Notes under the pieces: generated by a model
Told to the model about the DNA's origin: nothing
What the model saw: only the letters and a program-made list of their open reading frames with translations
Databases searched by the model: none
In this document: in pieces, positions 44,926 through 54,261 of the stretch
Numbering within the stretch: the stretch's first letter is position 1
Layout: each line of letters starts with the position of its first letter
NCBI RefSeq assembly: GCF_002868735.1
Contig: NZ_CP025611.1
Location: forward strand, 800,501 to 864,500
Length of the DNA: 64,000 nt
Reading direction: 5' to 3'
Origin: Niveispirillum cyanobacteriorum
GTDB lineage: Bacteria; Pseudomonadota; Alphaproteobacteria; Azospirillales; Azospirillaceae
Position numbers and translations under genes: made by a program

Positions 44926-45082
44926 GAATGCACAACCTTCCCTGCGAACCTGCCGCTCACTATGCGGAACCAAGTTTAAACGCAACGTTAACCAACAGCC
45001 TCGCGACAAAGCGTCTGCGTCAGTAATGCAAGCAGCATATCAGGGCTTTATGTCGATTTCCCGTGCGAACGCGACAGGGGAC

Positions 45083-45111
45083 TTGCCCCTGCCGCGCGTT
45101 TCGGCTAGGCG
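45083..45111 (+). promoter_or_regulatory. Weak promoter candidate for tRNA-Ser
   Basis: TTGCCC at 45083-45088 and TAGGCG at 45106-45111 with a 17-nt spacer, 10 nt before the tRNA. The -10 match is poor; position is the main support. Confidence 0.35.
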
Positions 45112-45121
45112 TGTGCCTGAC

Positions 45122-45209
45122 GGAAGTGTGGCCGAGTGGTTTAAGGCAGCGGTCTTGAAAACCGCCGTGGGGCAACTCACCGTGGGTTCGAATCCCACCG
45201 CTTCCGCCA
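45122..45209 (+). tRNA. tRNA-Ser (anticodon TGA)
   Basis: An 88-nt class II tRNA with encoded CCA. Acceptor GGAAGTG pairs with CGCTTCC (one G-T), discriminator G. The anticodon stem GCGGT/ACCGC encloses CTTGAAA. A long variable arm follows and the T-arm contains GGTTCGAATCC. It is convergent with mfd, whose stop is 24 nt beyond. Confidence 0.97.
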
Positions 45210-45232
45210 CCCTCCCTCCATCATATCTGTGT

Positions 45233-48200
45233 TTACCAACGCCTCTTCGCAGCACCGAATGGTGGGCGCTTCACCAGCGGCTTGGGCGGCGGGGGTGGGG
45301 GAGGCGGCGGCGGAGGGGGCGGAAGATCAGCCGTCACCTTCTCTCCGGCGGCCATCTGGGCCAGCGCCTGCATCAGGGTGCGTGCGCCCGCCATGCGGGT
45401 CTCTTCCGAATCCCAGGGGCGCAGGAAGACCAGCTTATGGTCGGTGGGACGCAACTTGGCCGTGCCCGCCTGCTTCTGGATGAACTCCACCAGCTTGGCC
45501 GGATTCTTGAAACTGTTATTGCGGAATCCGACGGTGGCGCCCTTCGGACCTGCATCCAGATTGGAAACACCCGCCTCCCGGCACAGACGCTTGATCTCCA
45601 TCAGGCGCAGCAGGTTATCGACCTCTGGCGGCATCTGGCCGAACCGGTCGATCAGTTCTACGCCGAACGCCTCCACCTCTTGCTTGCTGTCCAGGTCGGA
45701 CAGTCGGCGGTAAAGGGTAAGGCGTACGCCCAGATCGGGGACGTAGCTTTCCGGGATCAGGACGGGCATGCCCAATGCGATCTGCGGCGACCAGGCGTCT
45801 TCGGCCACCTGCAAGTCCGACAGGCCACCGCGTGCGGCCTCCACCGCCTCTTCCAGCATCTGCTGGTACAGTTCCACGCCGACCTCACGGATCTGGCCCG
45901 ACTGTTCCTCGCCCAGCAGGTTGCCGGCACCACGGATATCCATGTCATGGCTGGCCAACTGGAAGCCGGCACCCAGGCTGTCCAGCGTTTCCAGCACATG
46001 CAGGCGCTGCTGCGCCGTGGCGGACAGGACCGTCTTGGGCTGATAGGTGAGATAGGCGTAGCCGCGCACCTTGGAACGGCCCACGCGACCCCGGATCTGG
46101 TACAGCTGCGCCAGACCGAACAGGTCGGCGCGGTGGACGATCATGGTGTTGGCGCGCGGGATGTCCAAGCCGCTTTCGATGATGTTGGTGGCCAGCAGCA
46201 CGTCATATTTGCCATCGTCGAAGGCCGTCATCACGTCCTCCAGCTCCGTCGCCGCCATCTGGCCATGGGCGGTGATGAGCTTCACCTCCGGCACCAGTTC
46301 CTCCAGCCGGACCCGGACCTTGTCCAGATCCTCCAGGCGCGGGCAGACATAGAAGCTCTGCCCGCCCCGGTGATGTTCGCGCAGGATCGCTTCGCGGATC
46401 ACCACGGGATCAAAGGGCAGGACGAAGGTGCGCACGGCCAGACGGTCAACGGGCGGCGTGGCAATCACGGACAGTTCGCGCACGCCCGAAAGGGCCAATT
46501 GCAAGGTGCGGGGAATGGGCGTGGCGGACAGAGTCAGCACATGCACATCGGCCCGCAGTTCTTTCAGCCGTTCCTTCTGCTTCACGCCAAAATGCTGTTC
46601 CTCGTCCACGATGACCAGGCCCAGGCGTTTGAAATCCAGGCCTTTGCCCAGCAAAGCATGGGTGCCGATGACGATATCGACAGTACCATCGGACACGCCC
46701 TGCTTGGTCAGGTTGGCGTCCTTGGTGGTGACCATGCGCGACAATTGGCCGATGCGGACCGGCAGACCCGCAAACCGCGCCTCGAACGTGCGGGCATGCT
46801 GTCGCGCCAGCAGGGTGGTGGGCACCACCACCGCCACCTGACGGCCCGCCATGACGGCCAGGAAGGCGGCACGCAGCGCCACCTCTGTCTTGCCAAAGCC
46901 GACATCGCCGCAGATCAGGCGGTCCATGGGCTTGCCCGACCCCATATCCTCGATCACATCATCAATGGCCCGCAACTGGTCGTCCGTCTCCGCATAGGGG
47001 AAACGGGCGCAGAACTCATCCCAGGCGCCATCCGGGATGGGCACGGCATCGGCCCGGCGCAGGGCGCGTTCGGCGGCGATGCGGAGCAGCGCGTCGGCCA
47101 TATCCTTCAGACGGCGCTTGACGCGGGCCTTACGTGACTGCCAGCCGGCCCCGCCCAGCTTGTCCAGCGTGGCCCCCGCCTCCTCGCTGCCATAGCGGGA
47201 CAGGACCTCGATATTCTCCACCGGCACATACAGCTTGTCGCCACCATCATAGATGAGGCGCAGGCAATCATGCGGGGCACCGCCAACGGTCAGGGTTTCC
47301 AGTCCGTCATATTTGCCGATGCCATGGTCGATATGGACGACGAAGTCGCCGGGGTTCAGCGACGCGGCTTCCGCAATGAAATTGGCGTTGCGGCGCTTCT
47401 TCTTGGATCCCGCCCGCACCAGACGGTCGCCCAGGATATCCTGTTCGGTAATCACGGCCAGACCTGGGGCCGTAAAGCCATGGTCCAGCGGCAGGACGAT
47501 CAGCGCCGCCGTGCCCTTGTCCAGCGTCAGCAGATCGGCCCAGGCATCCACGGCCTTCAGCCGCGTCAGCCCATGTTCCTTCAGCACCGACAGCAACCGG
47601 TCGCGCGACCCGGTGGTGTAGCCGGCGATGACGGGGGTCCGCCCATCGCGGGTCAGCGCCTCGATATGCTCGCGCAGCACATCATAGACATTGACGCCAG
47701 ACTGCACGCGCGCCTCGGCAAAATCGCGGCCCTTGCGACCGCCGCCATCCACCATGTCCTTGTTGGACGTCTCACCCTCAATCGCGGCGAAGGGCGAAAG
47801 CTGGGCCACGGCGCGCGCGGCCAGATGCCGGTCGAACGTGTCGCCATCCAGGAACAGCAAGGAAGGGGGAATGGGCTTATAGGCCGGGTTGCCGGATTTC
47901 TTTTCCGCCTCCACCATGGTCCGGCGGGCGTTGTAGAAATCCTGGATCTGCTCCAGCCGCTCGTCGCGCGCCTGTTCGACATTGGGGTCCAGCGTCACTG
48001 ACGCGTCGGGCAGATAATCGAACAGGGTTTCCATGGAGCTGTGGAACAAGGGCAGCCAATGTTCCATGCCCGCATGCTTGCGCGCCGCACTGACCGCCTC
48101 ATACAGCGGGTCGTCATCCATGACGGCCCCAAAATGTTCGCGATAGCCGGTGCGAAAGCGCTGGATCGACATTTCATCCAGGAACACCTCTGACATCGGC

Positions 48201-48856
48201 GTCAACAGGAATCCGTCGCGCTTATCGACCGTCAACTGCGTCATGGGATCAAAGCTGCGCACCCCGTCCAGATCATCCCCGAACAGGTCCAGGCGCAGCG
48301 CCTCTCCACTGCCGGGCGGGAACAGGTCGATGATGCCGCCGCGGATGGCGAACTCCCCCGGCTCCCGCACCGTCTGCGCGCGGATATAGCCATTCTGCGA
48401 CAGAAACCGCTGAAGCTCCGCCACATTGATGCGGGAACCGACTTTGCCGGCGAAGCTGGCATTACGGAAGGCCAGACGGGGGGGCAACTTCTGCACCACG
48501 GCATTGACGGTGGTCAGCACCAGGAACGGCTTGCCGGAATTGGGCCGCAGCAGCCGCGTCATGGTGGTGATGCGCTGTGCCACGATCTCCCCATTGGGGG
48601 AGATGCGGTCATAGGGCAGCACGTCCCAGGCCGGGAAATGCAGCACCTCCACATCCGGTGCGAAGAACGCCACCACTTCTGCCAGCCGCGCCGCGCGGGC
48701 ATCATCGCTGGCGATATGCAGCAGGCCCGCCGACCCACCCCGCTTCGCCAGCGCTGCCAGCAAACGCGCATCCTGCCCATCCGGCGCGCCGGACAGCAGC
48801 ATGCGGCGCGGATGGCCCAGGTTAAGGGCGATGTCGGGCGTGGGGATCATGCTCAT
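45233..48856 (-). CDS. mfd: Transcription-repair coupling factor
   Basis: A 1207-residue DNA translocase that removes stalled RNA polymerase and recruits UvrA. The N-terminal UvrB-homology region is followed by the RNA-polymerase-binding domain (around NPGDFVVHIDHGIGKYDGLE) and the SF2 motor with Walker A GDVGFGKTE, Walker B IVDEEQHFG, SATPIPRT and the C-terminal motifs NIIESGLDIP and QIRGRVGRS. The C-terminal domain D7 follows. The last about 35 residues add a run of 13 consecutive prolines then a basic tail, beyond the usual end. The start MSMIPTPDIAL is not preceded by a strong ribosome site. Confidence 0.97.
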   Translation of the reverse strand: MSMIPTPDIALNLGHPRRMLLSGAPDGQDARLLAALAKRGGSAGLLHIASDDARAARLAEVVAFFAPDVEVLHFPAWDVLPYDRISPNGEIVAQRITTMTRLLRPNSGKPFLVLTTVNAVVQKLPPRLAFRNASFAGKVGSRINVAELQRFLSQNGYIRAQTVREPGEFAIRGGIIDLFPPGSGEALRLDLFGDDLDGVRSFDPMTQLTVDKRDGFLLTPMSEVFLDEMSIQRFRTGYREHFGAVMDDDPLYEAVSAARKHAGMEHWLPLFHSSMETLFDYLPDASVTLDPNVEQARDERLEQIQDFYNARRTMVEAEKKSGNPAYKPIPPSLLFLDGDTFDRHLAARAVAQLSPFAAIEGETSNKDMVDGGGRKGRDFAEARVQSGVNVYDVLREHIEALTRDGRTPVIAGYTTGSRDRLLSVLKEHGLTRLKAVDAWADLLTLDKGTAALIVLPLDHGFTAPGLAVITEQDILGDRLVRAGSKKKRRNANFIAEAASLNPGDFVVHIDHGIGKYDGLETLTVGGAPHDCLRLIYDGGDKLYVPVENIEVLSRYGSEEAGATLDKLGGAGWQSRKARVKRRLKDMADALLRIAAERALRRADAVPIPDGAWDEFCARFPYAETDDQLRAIDDVIEDMGSGKPMDRLICGDVGFGKTEVALRAAFLAVMAGRQVAVVVPTTLLARQHARTFEARFAGLPVRIGQLSRMVTTKDANLTKQGVSDGTVDIVIGTHALLGKGLDFKRLGLVIVDEEQHFGVKQKERLKELRADVHVLTLSATPIPRTLQLALSGVRELSVIATPPVDRLAVRTFVLPFDPVVIREAILREHHRGGQSFYVCPRLEDLDKVRVRLEELVPEVKLITAHGQMAATELEDVMTAFDDGKYDVLLATNIIESGLDIPRANTMIVHRADLFGLAQLYQIRGRVGRSKVRGYAYLTYQPKTVLSATAQQRLHVLETLDSLGAGFQLASHDMDIRGAGNLLGEEQSGQIREVGVELYQQMLEEAVEAARGGLSDLQVAEDAWSPQIALGMPVLIPESYVPDLGVRLTLYRRLSDLDSKQEVEAFGVELIDRFGQMPPEVDNLLRLMEIKRLCREAGVSNLDAGPKGATVGFRNNSFKNPAKLVEFIQKQAGTAKLRPTDHKLVFLRPWDSEETRMAGARTLMQALAQMAAGEKVTADLPPPPPPPPPPPPPKPLVKRPPFGAAKRRW

Positions 48857-48951
48857 GACAAGGGCGCTTCACAGCTATCGGCAAAGATGCGGCGGGTATA
48901 GCAGGGTTCGCGGCCGATGGGAACAAAAGGGGGACGCCCTCCCATGTGGCG

Positions 48952-49719
48952 TCAGCCCTGCTTGTCGACAGCCTTGATCCAGAAGACCGCACAGTAATCG
49001 ATGGGCTGGATATGTTCGGTGATCCCGTGTGCGTCGCGGAAATCATGCACGGCCTGTTTGCAGGCCGGGATGATGTTGTAATCATCGACGATGATCACCC
49101 CGCCGGGGGAGACCTTGTGGTACAGGTTCGTCAACCCGTCCATTGTCGATTCATACATATCGCCGTCAAGGCGCAGCAAGGCCAGTTTCTCGATGGGGGC
49201 GGTGGGAAGCGTGTCCTTGAACCAGCCCTTCAGAAACTTTACCTGATCGTCCAGCAGGTCGTATTTCTGGAAATTGGCCTGCACTTCTTCCAGGCTGATG
49301 GCCAGTTCGGCATATTTCGACAAATCGTCGTACTTGGCATCTTCGGGATATTGTTCGGCGTTGATGGGCGGCAGCCCTTCGAAACTGTCGGCTACCCAGA
49401 CGGTGCGGTCGGTCACATTCAGGGCGGCCAGGATGGCGCGCATGAAAATGCAGGCACCACCGCGCCACACGCCGGTTTCAATCAGGTCGCCGGGGATATT
49501 CTCCCGCACCACATGGACGACGGCATCGCGCAGATTATTCATCCGCTTTTCACCGATCATCGTATGGGCTTTCAGGGGCCAATCATGGCCCACCTCCCGG
49601 TGAAACCGGCTGAACGGCTGGCCATAGGGGCCGCAGCCGGGGTCCTCATAGATCAATCCCGTCAGACACTTCTTCATCAAGTCGATGTAAAGAAGACGGG
49701 GATCGGTCTGCACCATCAT
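48952..49719 (-). CDS. TylF/MycF-family O-methyltransferase
   Basis: A 255-residue SAM-dependent macrocin-O-methyltransferase family protein. Visible hallmarks are DLIETGVWRGGACIFMRA (SAM-binding region), ADSFEGLPP, the metal-binding RLDGDMYEST and IIVDDYN. Family members methylate sugar hydroxyls; stand-alone bacterial copies often have unknown substrates. It is separated from mfd by about 95 bp and from the transporter operon by about 90 bp, so it is probably monocistronic. Confidence 0.9.
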   Translation of the reverse strand: MMVQTDPRLLYIDLMKKCLTGLIYEDPGCGPYGQPFSRFHREVGHDWPLKAHTMIGEKRMNNLRDAVVHVVRENIPGDLIETGVWRGGACIFMRAILAALNVTDRTVWVADSFEGLPPINAEQYPEDAKYDDLSKYAELAISLEEVQANFQKYDLLDDQVKFLKGWFKDTLPTAPIEKLALLRLDGDMYESTMDGLTNLYHKVSPGGVIIVDDYNIIPACKQAVHDFRDAHGITEHIQPIDYCAVFWIKAVDKQG

Positions 49720-49811
49720 GGAACCTCAAGGCTGGGGCGGCGGCCGGAACGGCTGACAATGCCTTGCACCATCTCTGCTTGTTCCGGCCTGATCCTGTCA
49801 AGCGGACCGGT

Positions 49812-50768
49812 TCACTTTACCTCAACCGCGTAGGTGGCGACATCCGGCGTGGTCTTGATCAGGCCGCGCGCCTTCAGGAACTGCGCGAACCGGTCATAGC
49901 GGGCATTGTCCAGCGCGCGCGGGCTGTGGGCGAAGCGGGCGACGCTGTCCTTCCAGGCACGCTTGTTCAACTCTGTATCCAGATCCTTGCGACCCTTGAT
50001 GAACAGGCCCCAGGCCTCGTCCGGGTGGTTGATTAGGAACTGTGTGCCGCGTTCCACGGCGTTCAGCAAGCGGCCAATGCGCGGGTCGTTCACCTTGTTC
50101 TTGGCCGTGATGAAGACCAGTTCGTCATAGGCGGGCACACCCTCTTCCTCGGGGAAGAAGGCGCGGCCTTCCTTCTTCTCGATCGCCATCTGGTTCAGTT
50201 CAAAATTGCGGTAGCCGCCGACAATGGCATCCACCTGACCCGCGAACAAAGCCGGCGACAGGGAGAAATTGACGTTGATCAGGGTCACGTCCTTCAGGGA
50301 CAAACCGTGCTTTTCCAGCATGGCGCCCAGCAGCGCATCCTCGAACCCGCCGACGGAGAAGCCGACCTTCTTGCCCTTCAGGTCCTTGATGGACTTGATC
50401 GGGCCATCCTTCAGCACGATGACGGTGTTCAGCGGCGTGGCGACCAGGGTGCCGACGCGCACCACGGGCAGGCCGGCATCCACCTGCAAATGCAGCTGCG
50501 GCTGATAGGAGATGGCGATATCGCCCTGGCCAGCGGCCACCAGGCGCGGCGGATCGTTGGGATCGGCCGGTGCGATCATCTCCACCGTCAGCCCTTCATC
50601 CTTGAAGTAGCCCTTCTCCTGCGCGACAAAGAGCGGGCCATGGTCCGGGTTCACAAACCAGTCCAGCAGCACCGTCATCTTGTCCTGTGCCATCGCGGGC
50701 AGGGCGCTGCTGAGACTGGCGGTCATGGCCGCGGCCACGGCCATCGCGCGCATCCAACGCATCTTCAT
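49812..50768 (-). CDS. thiY: Thiamine-precursor (HMP-type) ABC transporter, binding protein ThiY
   Basis: A 318-residue periplasmic binding protein with a signal peptide (MTASLSSALPAMA). It has the NMT1/THI5-like domain: LLDWFVNPDHGPLFVAQEKG at the mature N terminus and VGFSVGGFEDALL in the middle. This family binds formylaminopyrimidine/HMP thiamine precursors. Its ATG overlaps the permease stop (ATGA). The TPP riboswitch ahead of the operon supports the substrate assignment. Confidence 0.9.
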   Translation of the reverse strand: MKMRWMRAMAVAAAMTASLSSALPAMAQDKMTVLLDWFVNPDHGPLFVAQEKGYFKDEGLTVEMIAPADPNDPPRLVAAGQGDIAISYQPQLHLQVDAGLPVVRVGTLVATPLNTVIVLKDGPIKSIKDLKGKKVGFSVGGFEDALLGAMLEKHGLSLKDVTLINVNFSLSPALFAGQVDAIVGGYRNFELNQMAIEKKEGRAFFPEEEGVPAYDELVFITAKNKVNDPRIGRLLNAVERGTQFLINHPDEAWGLFIKGRKDLDTELNKRAWKDSVARFAHSPRALDNARYDRFAQFLKARGLIKTTPDVATYAVEVK

Positions 50769-51538
50769 CGTGTTTCTTCCTTGTTCATCACGCTGTCAGG
50801 CAGCCAGGGCAAGGCCCGGCGAACGGTAAGATCGACCAGCAGCCACAGGCCAACGGCCAGCAGCGCCAGAATGAAAAGGGCGGCAAAGGTCAGGTCGGTC
50901 TGTACCCGCGCTGTCGAGTGCAGCATCAGGTAGCCCAGCCCCGCCGACGCCCCGACCCATTCCCCGACAACGGCCCCAATGGGGGCTACCGCCGCAGCCA
51001 TGCGCAGGCCGGACCCAAGCGCCGGTAAGGCCGCTGGCATGCGGATATGGCGCAAGATGGTCCAGGGGCTGGCCCCCATGGTGCGCGCCAGATCAAGCCA
51101 GCCGGGGTCGGTGCGGCGCAGCCCGTCATAGAAGCTGGCAGTCACGGGGAAGAAGATGATCAGCGTGGCCATCGCCACCTTGGACGCCATGCCATAGCCG
51201 AGCCACAGCACCAGCAGCGGGGCAATCGCGAACACCGGCACCGCCTGACTGGCCAGCAGCAGCGGCAACAGCCAGCGCCGCGCTGCCGATGATGCCGTGA
51301 GCGCCAGTGCCGCCAGCCCGCCGCAGACCGTGCCCAGGATCAGGCCCAGCACAATTTCCAGCAGCGTGTATCCTGCATGTTCGGCCAGTAGCGCCCAGTC
51401 ATCAACCAGACGTAGCGCCACCCGTTCCGGTCCCGGAAGGATGAAATGCGGCAGGTCCGCCAGCCGCACCAGCAGTGCCCAGGCCAGGATCAGCCCCGCC
51501 ATCGTCACGATACCGCGCAGGAAACGACTGGCCTTCAT
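50765..51538 (-). CDS. thiX: Thiamine-precursor ABC transporter permease ThiX
   Basis: A 257-residue inner-membrane permease with about six hydrophobic segments. The EAA loop that contacts the ATPase reads ARTMGASPWTILRHIRMP. SsuC/ThiX-like family. Start and stop both overlap the neighbouring genes by 4 bases, placing it in the thiZXY operon downstream of the TPP riboswitch. Confidence 0.92.
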   Translation of the reverse strand: MKASRFLRGIVTMAGLILAWALLVRLADLPHFILPGPERVALRLVDDWALLAEHAGYTLLEIVLGLILGTVCGGLAALALTASSAARRWLLPLLLASQAVPVFAIAPLLVLWLGYGMASKVAMATLIIFFPVTASFYDGLRRTDPGWLDLARTMGASPWTILRHIRMPAALPALGSGLRMAAAVAPIGAVVGEWVGASAGLGYLMLHSTARVQTDLTFAALFILALLAVGLWLLVDLTVRRALPWLPDSVMNKEETR

Positions 51539-52305
51539 GCCGCATCTCCCCCGCCGCGCAGGCGCGACAGCAATTCACCCTGCTGCATCAGCAACGCCTG
51601 CTGATCCGGTGCGCGCGGCGTATCGCCAGCGGGGGTCAGCGGCGTGGACAGACGCGCCGGGGTACCGCTCAAGACGAATACCTGATGGCCCAGGCGCAAG
51701 GCCTCCATCGGGTCATGCGTCACCATGATGACCGTTCGGCCCGACAGAAGGCGCGCCGCAAGGTCCTGCATATCCAGCCGGGTGATGGCGTCCAACGCGG
51801 AAAAGGGCTCGTCCATCAGCACGATGGGCCGGTCTTCGAACAGGGTGCGGGCCAGGGCCGCGCGTTGCCGCATGCCACCCGACAGCGCATCTGGTCGGTC
51901 GCCTGCGCGATCCCCCAGACCGACATGGTCCAGAAGGTTCATGGCCCGCGCCCGCTCCGCAGCACCCACCCGGCCTCCCCGCAGCTTGACGCCCAGCGTC
52001 ACATTCTCCAGCACGCTGGCCCAGGGCAGCAGCAAATCCTGCTGCCCCATCCAGGCGATGCGGCCAGACAGCGGTTTGCCATCATCGGCGGTGACGGTGC
52101 CTGTACCGGTCAGCAGCCCGGCAATCAGGCGCAGCAGGCTGGATTTGCCAACCCCGCTGGGACCCAGCAGGCAGGTGGTCATGCCCCCCGGTGCCCGCAT
52201 CGACAGCCCGCTGAACAGCAGACGCCCACCAAAGCCGATGGCGGCGTCGGAGACCTGGATGGCGGGGGCGGGCGGGGCGATCGCGGGCCCCGGAACATCA
52301 ATCAT
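51535..52305 (-). CDS. thiZ: Thiamine-precursor ABC transporter ATPase ThiZ
   Basis: A 256-residue ABC ATPase: Walker A GPSGVGKSS, Q-loop region MGQQDLLLPW, signature LSGGMRQRAALAR, Walker B IVLMDEPFSALD and switch His in VTHDP. SsuB/ThiZ-like. It is the first gene of the operon. Its ATG is 5 nt beyond the riboswitch P1 stem, and the only Shine-Dalgarno-like sequence (AGGGA) lies inside the aptamer. Confidence 0.93.
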   Translation of the reverse strand: MIDVPGPAIAPPAPAIQVSDAAIGFGGRLLFSGLSMRAPGGMTTCLLGPSGVGKSSLLRLIAGLLTGTGTVTADDGKPLSGRIAWMGQQDLLLPWASVLENVTLGVKLRGGRVGAAERARAMNLLDHVGLGDRAGDRPDALSGGMRQRAALARTLFEDRPIVLMDEPFSALDAITRLDMQDLAARLLSGRTVIMVTHDPMEALRLGHQVFVLSGTPARLSTPLTPAGDTPRAPDQQALLMQQGELLSRLRGGGDAA

Positions 52306-52309
52306 GGAT

Positions 52310-52397
52310 CACTGTCCCTACGCCGGTATCAGCCGGATCAGGTTCCAGGGGTCGTCCCGTACAGGACCTCTCAGCCGACCATCGGCTCCCCCCAGTG
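52310..52397 (-). promoter_or_regulatory. TPP riboswitch (thi box)
   Basis: The minus strand holds the conserved thi-box parts in order: GGGGGGAGCC, GGCTGAGAGG, ACCCCTGGAACCTGATCCGG and ATACCGGCGTAGGGA. Terminal CACTG/CAGTG pair as P1. The last conserved segment GTAGGGA also supplies the ribosome site, with a 9-nt spacing to the thiZ ATG. Binding of thiamine pyrophosphate should therefore hide the site and turn off the transporter operon. Confidence 0.97.
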
Positions 52398-52526
52398 AGG
52401 TTGGTTGGTTATGGCAAAGCGTTGAACTGGCTGCAAGGTCATTGGTGCTGACGCTGGTCGGGTCAATGGTTCTTGCGCAAAGATGCAAGCCGTTATCAAA
52501 TCACCCTATCGGAAACAGGAGAAACC

Positions 52527-53027
52527 ATGCGCAAGCCTTTGATCCTCGTCGCCCTTCTGTCGGCCCTGACCGCGACCGCCCAGGCCGCCACCCTGCCGGA
52601 GGGGCCGGCTTTGCGCGCGGCGATTGAAAAGGCCGATGCAGAATTTTTCGCCCTGTTCTTCGAAGGCTGCGATCCGGCCCGTGTTGCCACCATGCTGACC
52701 CCGGATTTTGAGATGTATCACGACAAGGGCGGGGAGGTGGCGCGTGCCGCCGCACCCTTCGTGGCCGAATACAAGAAAGGCTGCGAGGAAAAGAAGAAGC
52801 CCGATGCCTGGCGCTCACGTCGCGAACTGGTGCCGGGTACCATGACCCTGCATCCCATTGCCGGCGTTGGGGTGATCGAACAGGGCGATCATGTCTTCTA
52901 TGAACGCAAGGGCGATGGCCCGGAAAAGCTGGTGGGAAAGGCCCGTTTCACGCAGCTTTGGCGGCTGGAGGCCGACGGCTGGAAACTCTCCCGCGTCTTC
53001 TCCTACGATCACGAAGCCGTGAAATAA
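52527..53027 (+). CDS. Secreted NTF2-like (DUF4440/SnoaL) protein
   Basis: A 166-residue protein with a Sec signal (LILVALLSALTATAQAA) and an NTF2-like domain: AIEKADAEFFALFFEGCDPARVATMLTPDFEMYHDKGG appears in the usual helix-then-strand order, ending with RLEADGWKLSRVFSYDHE. Two cysteines flank the ligand cavity. Ligand unknown; such domains bind small hydrophobic molecules or act as isomerases. CAGGAG precedes the ATG at 52527 by 6 nt. The interval 52400-52526 holds only the start of the divergent riboswitch transcript and possible promoters. Confidence 0.85.
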   Translation: MRKPLILVALLSALTATAQAATLPEGPALRAAIEKADAEFFALFFEGCDPARVATMLTPDFEMYHDKGGEVARAAAPFVAEYKKGCEEKKKPDAWRSRRELVPGTMTLHPIAGVGVIEQGDHVFYERKGDGPEKLVGKARFTQLWRLEADGWKLSRVFSYDHEAVK

Positions 53028-53076
53028 TTTTCCGCCTCTTGTGCCATGTGGCGGCGCAACATAAGTTGCGTTCATC

Positions 53077-54225
53077 ATGCCCGACAGCGCCGCCCCGCTC
53101 CTCTCATCCGTCGCGACGACACGCCCGCTTTACCTGGGCGGTGAGATTTATCGCCATTCCAGTTACGGCAAGAAACACCCGCTTTCCATTCCGCGCGTAT
53201 CGGTGGCAACTGATCTGGCCCGCGCCATGGGCTGGCTGGATGATGCCGTCTACCTCGACAGCCCGATGGCCACGCCTGAACAACTGGCCCGTTTCCATGA
53301 CCGCGACTATATCGCGGCGGTACAACGGGCGGAGCGGGATCAGAAGGTCGATCTGGATACGGCCCTGCGCTATGCCCTGGGCAAGCTGGAAAACCCCGTA
53401 TTCCCGGAAATGTACCGACGCCCCGCCATCGCCGCCGGTGCCGCCATCCTGGCCGCCGATCTGGTGCGCGATGGTGGTGTGGTGCATTCACCGGCCAGCG
53501 GCACGCACCATGCCCGCCCCGCGCGGGCCAGCGGCTTCTGTTTTTTCAACGCACCCGTCCTGGGCATCATGGCGCTGCTGGATCAGGGGCTGGACCGTAT
53601 CCTTTATGTCGATCTCGACGCCCATCATGGCGACGGGGTGCAGGATGCCTTCCATGATGATGAACGCGTCCTGACCATTTCCACGCATGAGGAAGGGCGC
53701 TGGCCGCATACGGGCAAGCTGGATGACCGGGCCGGCGGCATGGCCCGCAATATCCCGCTGCCCGCCGGCGTGAATGATGATGAATTCCGCCATGTGGTGG
53801 AGGAAGCAATCATCCCGCTGGCCGTCGCCTATCGGCCCCAGGCCATGATGATCCAGACCGGCGCCGATGCCCTGGCTGATGATCCCTTGTCGCGCCTGTC
53901 TTTGTCCAATCGCGCCTTGTGGCGGGCGGTGGGTGATCTCGTGGGGCTGGCCCCGCGCACCATCGTGGTTGGCGGTGGCGGCTATAATCCCTGGTCGGTG
54001 GGCCGTGCCTGGGCCGGCATCTGGGCTGTCCTGAACGGCATCGACCCGACGGAAGCCGCCCTGACCCCCGCTGCGGCCGACGTGCTGAAATCACTGACCT
54101 GGGACCGGCGGGAGGGACGCAACCCGCCCCGCCGCTGGATGGAAACGCTGGTCGATCCGCCGCATGAAGGCCCCATCCGCGACATGGTGCGGCAGGCCGC
54201 AGCATCCGTGCGCGACCTGTGGTAA
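53077..54225 (+). CDS. HDAC-fold deacetylase (AcuC/acetylpolyamine amidohydrolase-like)
   Basis: A 382-residue arginase/deacetylase-fold enzyme with class I/II HDAC hallmarks: catalytic His pair in SGTHHARP (residues 144-145), zinc ligands in YVDLDAHHGDGVQD (178-191) and in GADALADDP, and GGGGYNP before the C-terminal region. It removes acetyl groups from lysine or polyamines; bacterial substrates are not predictable. FCFFN(A) and a C-terminal 50-residue extension resemble proteobacterial AcuC-like proteins. It sits 50 bp after the NTF2-like gene and 36 bp before the DUF192 gene, all same strand. Confidence 0.92.
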   Translation: MPDSAAPLLSSVATTRPLYLGGEIYRHSSYGKKHPLSIPRVSVATDLARAMGWLDDAVYLDSPMATPEQLARFHDRDYIAAVQRAERDQKVDLDTALRYALGKLENPVFPEMYRRPAIAAGAAILAADLVRDGGVVHSPASGTHHARPARASGFCFFNAPVLGIMALLDQGLDRILYVDLDAHHGDGVQDAFHDDERVLTISTHEEGRWPHTGKLDDRAGGMARNIPLPAGVNDDEFRHVVEEAIIPLAVAYRPQAMMIQTGADALADDPLSRLSLSNRALWRAVGDLVGLAPRTIVVGGGGYNPWSVGRAWAGIWAVLNGIDPTEAALTPAAADVLKSLTWDRREGRNPPRRWMETLVDPPHEGPIRDMVRQAAASVRDLW

Positions 54226-54261
54226 GACAGAACCCATCTTAACCCCGCGCCGGGATCCATC

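Noticed and set aside
45040-45255. Minus-strand frame reading VGFEPTVSCPTAVFKTAAL across the tRNA-Ser gene
   Set aside because: This is the well-known spurious translation of the antisense strand of tRNA-Ser and has no coding support.
45294-45345. G-rich tract as a quadruplex or regulatory element
   Set aside because: It is simply the proline codon run of mfd read from the other strand.
44747-47137. A 796-codon plus-strand frame crossing the kinase start, tRNA-Ser and mfd
   Set aside because: It reads through a tRNA gene and antisense to mfd; no domain is visible.
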